Shown in pieces: positions 60,669 to 64,000 of a DNA stretch of 64,000 nucleotides (positions are counted from its first letter, which is position 1; every line of letters begins with the position of its first letter). The stretch spans positions 248,001-312,000 of the forward strand of contig NZ_JBGGTQ010000004.1 in assembly GCF_041320705.1 (NCBI RefSeq), in the 5' to 3' direction. The DNA comes from Kineococcus mangrovi. Its GTDB lineage: Bacteria; Actinomycetota; Actinomycetes; Actinomycetales; Kineococcaceae. Made by a program: the position numbers and the translations under genes. Below the pieces are notes generated by a model that saw only the letters and a program-made list of their open reading frames with translations, was not told where the DNA came from and ran no database searches.

Positions 60669-61232
60669 ATGCCCACCCCCACCAAGGGTCCGCGGCTCGG
60701 CGGCGGGCCGGCCCACGAGAAGCTCATCCTCGCCAACCTGGCGACTGCGCTCTTCGAACACCGCAGCATCACCACCACCGAGGCCAAGGCGAAGCGGCTG
60801 CGCCCGCACGCCGAGCGCCTCATCACGTTCGCGAAGAAGGGTGACCTGGCGGCCCGCCGCGAGGTCATGAAGACGGTGCGCGACAAGTCCGTCGTGCACT
60901 TCCTCTTCACCGAGATCGCCCCGGCCATGGCCGAGCGCAACGGCGGTTACACCCGCATCGTGAAGATCGGCCCCCGCAAGGGCGACAACGCCCCCATGGC
61001 CGTGATCCAGCTCGTCATGGAGCCGGTCAGCGCCAAGCAGGGCGTCGTCCGCGAGGCCGAGCAGGCCGCCGCGGCGTCCACCCCGGCCGAGGAGACCCCG
61101 GCGGAGGAGACCACCGCGACCGAGTCGACCGAGGACACCACCTCGGACGCGGTCGAGGTCGACGCCGCCGAGGCCGACCCGAGCGACGAGAGCGCCACCG
61201 AGCAGGACGGCGAGAAGAAGGACCAGGCCTGA
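60669..61232 (+). CDS. rplQ: 50S ribosomal protein L17 with an acidic C-terminal tail
   Basis: A 187-residue L17. The core (about 1-120) is [60 protein letters not shown] and [20 protein letters not shown]. The last about 65 residues form a disordered Glu/Asp/Thr/Ala-rich tail, absent from the 120-residue E. coli protein but seen in shorter form in other actinobacteria. It starts on ATG. Its stop overlaps the inferred CTG start of truA. Confidence 0.97.
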   Translation: MPTPTKGPRLGGGPAHEKLILANLATALFEHRSITTTEAKAKRLRPHAERLITFAKKGDLAARREVMKTVRDKSVVHFLFTEIAPAMAERNGGYTRIVKIGPRKGDNAPMAVIQLVMEPVSAKQGVVREAEQAAAASTPAEETPAEETTATESTEDTTSDAVEVDAAEADPSDESATEQDGEKKDQA

Positions 61233-62122
61233 GCGCCTCCCTCCCCGCCGACGAGCCCGTCCACCCCGACACCGGGGGGGACGGGCTCGTCCGCGTCCGG
61301 CTCGACCTCGGCTACGACGGGACGCGCTTCGCGGGCTGGGCCGAGCAGCCGGGCCTGCGCACCGTCCAGGGCGAGGTGACCGCCGCTGTGGGGCGCGTGC
61401 TGCGGCTCGACCCGGCTCCTCGGCTGACCGTCGCCGGGCGCACCGACGCGGGGGTGCACGCGAGCGGCCAGGTGGCCCACGTGGACGTCCCGGCCGCCGC
61501 GTGGGCCGCGGTCCCCGGACGGTCCGGCGCTGCGCCGGGCACGGCCCTCGTGCGGCGCCTGGCGGGCGTCCTGCCGCCCGACGTCCGCGTCCAGCGCGCT
61601 CGGCAGGCCCCCACCGGTTTCGACGCGCGGTTCGGCGCCCTGCGGCGCCGCTACGCCTACCGGGTGTGCGACGACCCCGCCGGCGTCCCGCCCCTGCGGC
61701 GCTTCGACGTGCTGCACCACCGCCGTCCCCTCGACGTCGCCGCGATGGACCTCGCGGCCCGCAGCCTGGTCGGGCTGCGGGAGTTCGCGGCCTTCTGCAA
61801 GCCGCGCGAGGGGGCCAGCACCGTGCGCACCCTGCTCGCGTACTCGTGGCGGCGCACCGACGACGGCCTGCTGGTCGCCGACGTCCGCGCCGACGCGTTC
61901 TGCCACTCGATGGTCCGCGCCCTGGTGGGTGCCGCGCTCGCCGTCGGCGACGGCCGGCGCGACGTCGACTGGCCGCGCCTGGTGCAGGACCGCGCCGTGC
62001 GCGACCCCGCCGTCGCCGTCGTGGGCCCCCGGGGCCTGACGCTGGAGGAGGTCGTCTACCCCGCCGACGCCGACCTCGCCGCCCGCGCCGCGCAGTCCCG
62101 CGCCGTGCGCACCCTCCCGTGA
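61229..62122 (+). CDS. truA: tRNA pseudouridine synthase TruA with an apparent CTG start
   Basis: TruA forms pseudouridine at positions 38-40 of the tRNA anticodon stem. The conserved N-terminus [20 protein letters not shown] is in frame but no ATG, GTG or TTG precedes it. The first standard start (GTG at 61376) would delete this essential part. CTG at 61229 overlaps the rplQ stop as CTGA and has AAGGA six bases upstream, so it is the probable start, giving 297 residues. The catalytic Asp is in [39 protein letters not shown] near the end is typical. ATC or ATT starts are not available either. Confidence 0.9.
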   Translation: MSASLPADEPVHPDTGGDGLVRVRLDLGYDGTRFAGWAEQPGLRTVQGEVTAAVGRVLRLDPAPRLTVAGRTDAGVHASGQVAHVDVPAAAWAAVPGRSGAAPGTALVRRLAGVLPPDVRVQRARQAPTGFDARFGALRRRYAYRVCDDPAGVPPLRRFDVLHHRRPLDVAAMDLAARSLVGLREFAAFCKPREGASTVRTLLAYSWRRTDDGLLVADVRADAFCHSMVRALVGAALAVGDGRRDVDWPRLVQDRAVRDPAVAVVGPRGLTLEEVVYPADADLAARAAQSRAVRTLP

Positions 62123-62210
62123 CCGGCTGCCCCCGCGTGGGGGACGGGGTGGGCCGTGCGGGTGAGGGGCGGGTGGGTCGCGGGGCCGGGCGTGCGGCAG
62201 GCTGGGCCGG

Positions 62211-62738
62211 GTGCCCACGCTCGTCGTCGTCCGCCACGCGAAGGCCGACTCGCCGGTAGGACTGCAGGACATCGCCCGCCCCCTGGCCGAGCGCGGCAAG
62301 GTCGACGCGCGGCAGGCCGGTCGTTGGCTGGGCGAGCACGTCGGCGGTTGCGACCTGCTCCTGGTCTCCCCGGCCCGGCGCACCGAGGAGACGACCGCCC
62401 GGCTGCTCGACGGCTGGGGCGCCGCGCCCGTCGTCGTCGACGAGGAACGGCTCTACGAGGCCACCCTGGGCGACCTGCTGCGCGTCGTCCGCGGCCTGGA
62501 CACCGAGACCGCCGACGCCACCGTCGTCCTCGTGGCCCACAACCCCGGCGTCAGCGCGCTCGTGGAGGCCCTCACGGGTGAGGTGGTGCAGTTGCGCACG
62601 GCCGGCATCGCGGTGCTCGACGTCAGCGGGGCGTGGGCGGACGCGGACACGACGAGCTGCACCCTGCGGCTGCAGCACACCGCCCGCGCCGAGACCACCG
62701 GTCCCGGGGGCGCCGGGGAAACCAGCGGCGGGCACTGA
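62211..62738 (+). CDS. SixA-like histidine phosphatase
   Basis: A 175-residue member of the histidine phosphatase superfamily, most like SixA, which dephosphorylates phosphohistidine in His-containing phosphotransfer proteins. The phosphohistidine motif is VVVRHAKADSP (His about 9). A second catalytic His is in VLVAHNPGVSALVEAL. The segments DLLLVSPARRTEETTARLL and EERLYEATLGDLLRVVRGL fit. The C-terminal 20 residues are disordered. It starts on GTG (PTLVVVRHAK follows). The gene is monocistronic between truA and the ABC-F gene. The substrate could also be a small phosphate ester. Confidence 0.87.
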   Translation: MPTLVVVRHAKADSPVGLQDIARPLAERGKVDARQAGRWLGEHVGGCDLLLVSPARRTEETTARLLDGWGAAPVVVDEERLYEATLGDLLRVVRGLDTETADATVVLVAHNPGVSALVEALTGEVVQLRTAGIAVLDVSGAWADADTTSCTLRLQHTARAETTGPGGAGETSGGH

Positions 62739-62783
62739 CCCCGACCCGGCACACTGGCCGCTCACGCGAGGAGGAGCGGGGAA

Positions 62784-64000
62784 GTGGCTGGAACAACGGG
62801 TGGGCACGTCGACGTCGCAGGGTTGAGCCACGAGCTCCCCGACGGCCGGCCGCTGCTGAGCGAGGTCTCGTTCCGCGTGGCCGACGGGTCGACCACGGCC
62901 CTCATCGGCCCCAACGGCACGGGCAAGACGACGCTGCTGCGGCTGGTCGCGGGGGACGAACCCGTCCAGGAGGGGGCCGTCGCGCGCAGCGGCGGTCTCG
63001 GGGTCATGCGCCAGTTCGTCGGTTCGGTGCGCGACGGCACGACGGTCGCCGAACTGCTCGTCTCGGTGGCCCCCGCCCCGCTGCGGGAGGCCTTCGCGGC
63101 CGTCGAGACGGCCGAGGCGGCCATGGTCGAGCAGGAGACGGAGAAGTCGCAGCTGCGGTACGCGCAGGCCCTGGCCGACTTCGGCGACGCCGGCGGGTAC
63201 GAGCAGGAGGTGCTGTGGGACGAGTGCACCCGGGCCGCCCTCGGCGTCCCCTTCGACTCCTGCCGCAACCGGCTCGTGCGGACCCTGTCGGGCGGTGAGC
63301 AGAAGCGGCTCGTGCTCGAGGCGCTGCTGCGCGGGCCCGAGGGCGTCCTGCTGCTGGACGAGCCGGACAACTACCTCGACGTGCCCGGCAAGCGCTGGCT
63401 CGAGGAGCAGCTGCGCGCCACGCCGAAGTCGGTGCTGCTCGTCAGCCACGACCGCGAGCTGCTGGCCGCGGCGGCCGACCGCGTCGTCACCCTCGAACCC
63501 GGCGCGGCCGGTGCGGTGTCCTGGACGCACGGCGGGTCCTTCGCCGACTACGGCGCGGCCCGCCGCGCGCGGGGGGAGCGGCTGGAGGAGCTGCGCCGCC
63601 GCTGGGACGAGGAGCGCGTCAAGCTGCGCACCCTCGTGGTGACGCTGCGGGAGAAGTCGAAGTTCAACGACGGCATGTCCTCGCGCTACGCGGCGGCGCA
63701 GACGCGGCTGGCCAAGTTCGAGGAGGCGGGTCCGCCGCAGGCGCCGCCCGCCGCGCAGGACGTCCGGATGCGCCTGCGCGGGGGGCGGACCGGCAAGCGC
63801 GCCGTCGTCGTCGAGCGCCTGGAGCTCACCGGGCTCATGCGGCCCTTCGACGCCGAGCTGTGGCTGGGGGACCGGGTGGCCGTGCTCGGTGCCAACGGCT
63901 CGGGCAAGTCGCACTTCCTGCGGCTGCTCGCCGCCGGCGGTTCCGACCCCGACGCCGAGCACCGCCCGGTCGACGAGCACGTCCCGGACCCGGTGCAGCA
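62784..64000 (+). CDS. ABC-F family ATPase, truncated by the window edge
   Basis: The first 405 residues of a duplicated-domain ATPase without membrane segments. The first cassette has Walker A LIGPNGTGKTTLLRLV, signature LSGGEQKRLVLEALL, Walker B GVLLLDEPDNYLDVPGKRWL and the switch His in LLVSHDREL. A basic, helical inter-domain linker (about 250-330, with the SKFNDGMSSRYAAAQTRLAK segment) precedes the second Walker A, AVLGANGSGKSHFLRLL. ABC-F proteins act on ribosomes in translation control or antibiotic protection. The GTG at 62784 follows GAGGAGCGGGGAA. Which subgroup cannot be decided without the C-terminus. Confidence 0.88.
   Translation, partial: MAGTTGGHVDVAGLSHELPDGRPLLSEVSFRVADGSTTALIGPNGTGKTTLLRLVAGDEPVQEGAVARSGGLGVMRQFVGSVRDGTTVAELLVSVAPAPLREAFAAVETAEAAMVEQETEKSQLRYAQALADFGDAGGYEQEVLWDECTRAALGVPFDSCRNRLVRTLSGGEQKRLVLEALLRGPEGVLLLDEPDNYLDVPGKRWLEEQLRATPKSVLLVSHDRELLAAAADRVVTLEPGAAGAVSWTHGGSFADYGAARRARGERLEELRRRWDEERVKLRTLVVTLREKSKFNDGMSSRYAAAQTRLAKFEEAGPPQAPPAAQDVRMRLRGGRTGKRAVVVERLELTGLMRPFDAELWLGDRVAVLGANGSGKSHFLRLLAAGGSDPDAEHRPVDEHVPDPVQ

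Noticed and set aside
61376-62122. truA starting at the first standard start codon (GTG 61376), or truA as a pseudogene.
   Set aside because: That start would remove the conserved YDGTRFAGW region. The full domain is in frame upstream without a stop, and a CTG with a good ribosome site is available, so a broken gene is less likely.

Overview
This window looks like chromosome of a very high-GC actinobacterium, most likely from Kineococcus or a close relative in the Kineosporiaceae. The evidence is the third-position GC bias, the many GTG and TTG starts, short four-base gene overlaps, an actinobacterial RNA polymerase (beta starting on TTG), a type-Z zinc S14, and the conserved order rpmG - hadA/hadB-like - murB - aspartate aminotransferase - tRNA-Trp - secE - nusG - rplKA - rplJL - rpoBC - rpsLG - fusA - tuf - S10/spc/alpha clusters. 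The genus call is an inference from overall resemblance, because no rRNA gene lies in the window.

Positions 1-18200 are mixed single genes and short operons. They hold a methyl-accepting chemotaxis protein, an ATP-dependent DNA ligase overlapping a LigD-type polymerase domain, a four-carbon acid sugar kinase with a membrane protein, a DMT transporter abutting an MprF-like aminoacyl-phosphatidylglycerol synthase, a RarD transporter, a coupled fprA-etfB-etfA electron-transfer operon, two secreted or membrane-anchored hydrolases, a GAF/SpoIIE phosphatase, an HtpX protease and YajQ.

Positions 18200-28100 carry a tRNA-Tyr/Thr/Met cluster, rpmG, two (R)-hydratase-fold genes related to mycobacterial HadA/HadB, an MFS exporter, murB, a GntR/membrane-protein operon with a visible promoter-operator, an adenosine deaminase-like gene, a NarL-type two-component system, an aminotransferase and tRNA-Trp.

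Positions 28100-62100 are almost entirely transcription and translation machinery: secE, nusG, rplK, rplA, rplJ, rplL, rpoB, rpoC, rpsL, rpsG, fusA, tuf, the S10 cluster (rpsJ to rpsQ), the spc cluster (rplN to rplO, secY, adk, map, infA, rpmJ) and the alpha cluster (rpsM, rpsK, rpoA, rplQ, truA). GC-rich hairpins mark most operon boundaries. Convincing promoters precede rpoB and rpsL. The window ends with a SixA-like phosphatase and a truncated ABC-F ATPase.

The window is largely conserved housekeeping sequence and I see no CRISPR array, prophage, transposon or defence island. The most interesting non-coding signal is a 25-base element (24 of 25 identical) in the leaders of both the str operon (rpsL) and the S10 operon (rpsJ). 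It forms a small hairpin at a similar distance from each start codon, with weaker relatives near rpsM and rpoB. Other items worth checking are a truA gene with no ATG/GTG/TTG start (apparently CTG), an iron-box-like palindrome before fprA-etfBA, and an operator that abuts the stop codon of the upstream deaminase gene.
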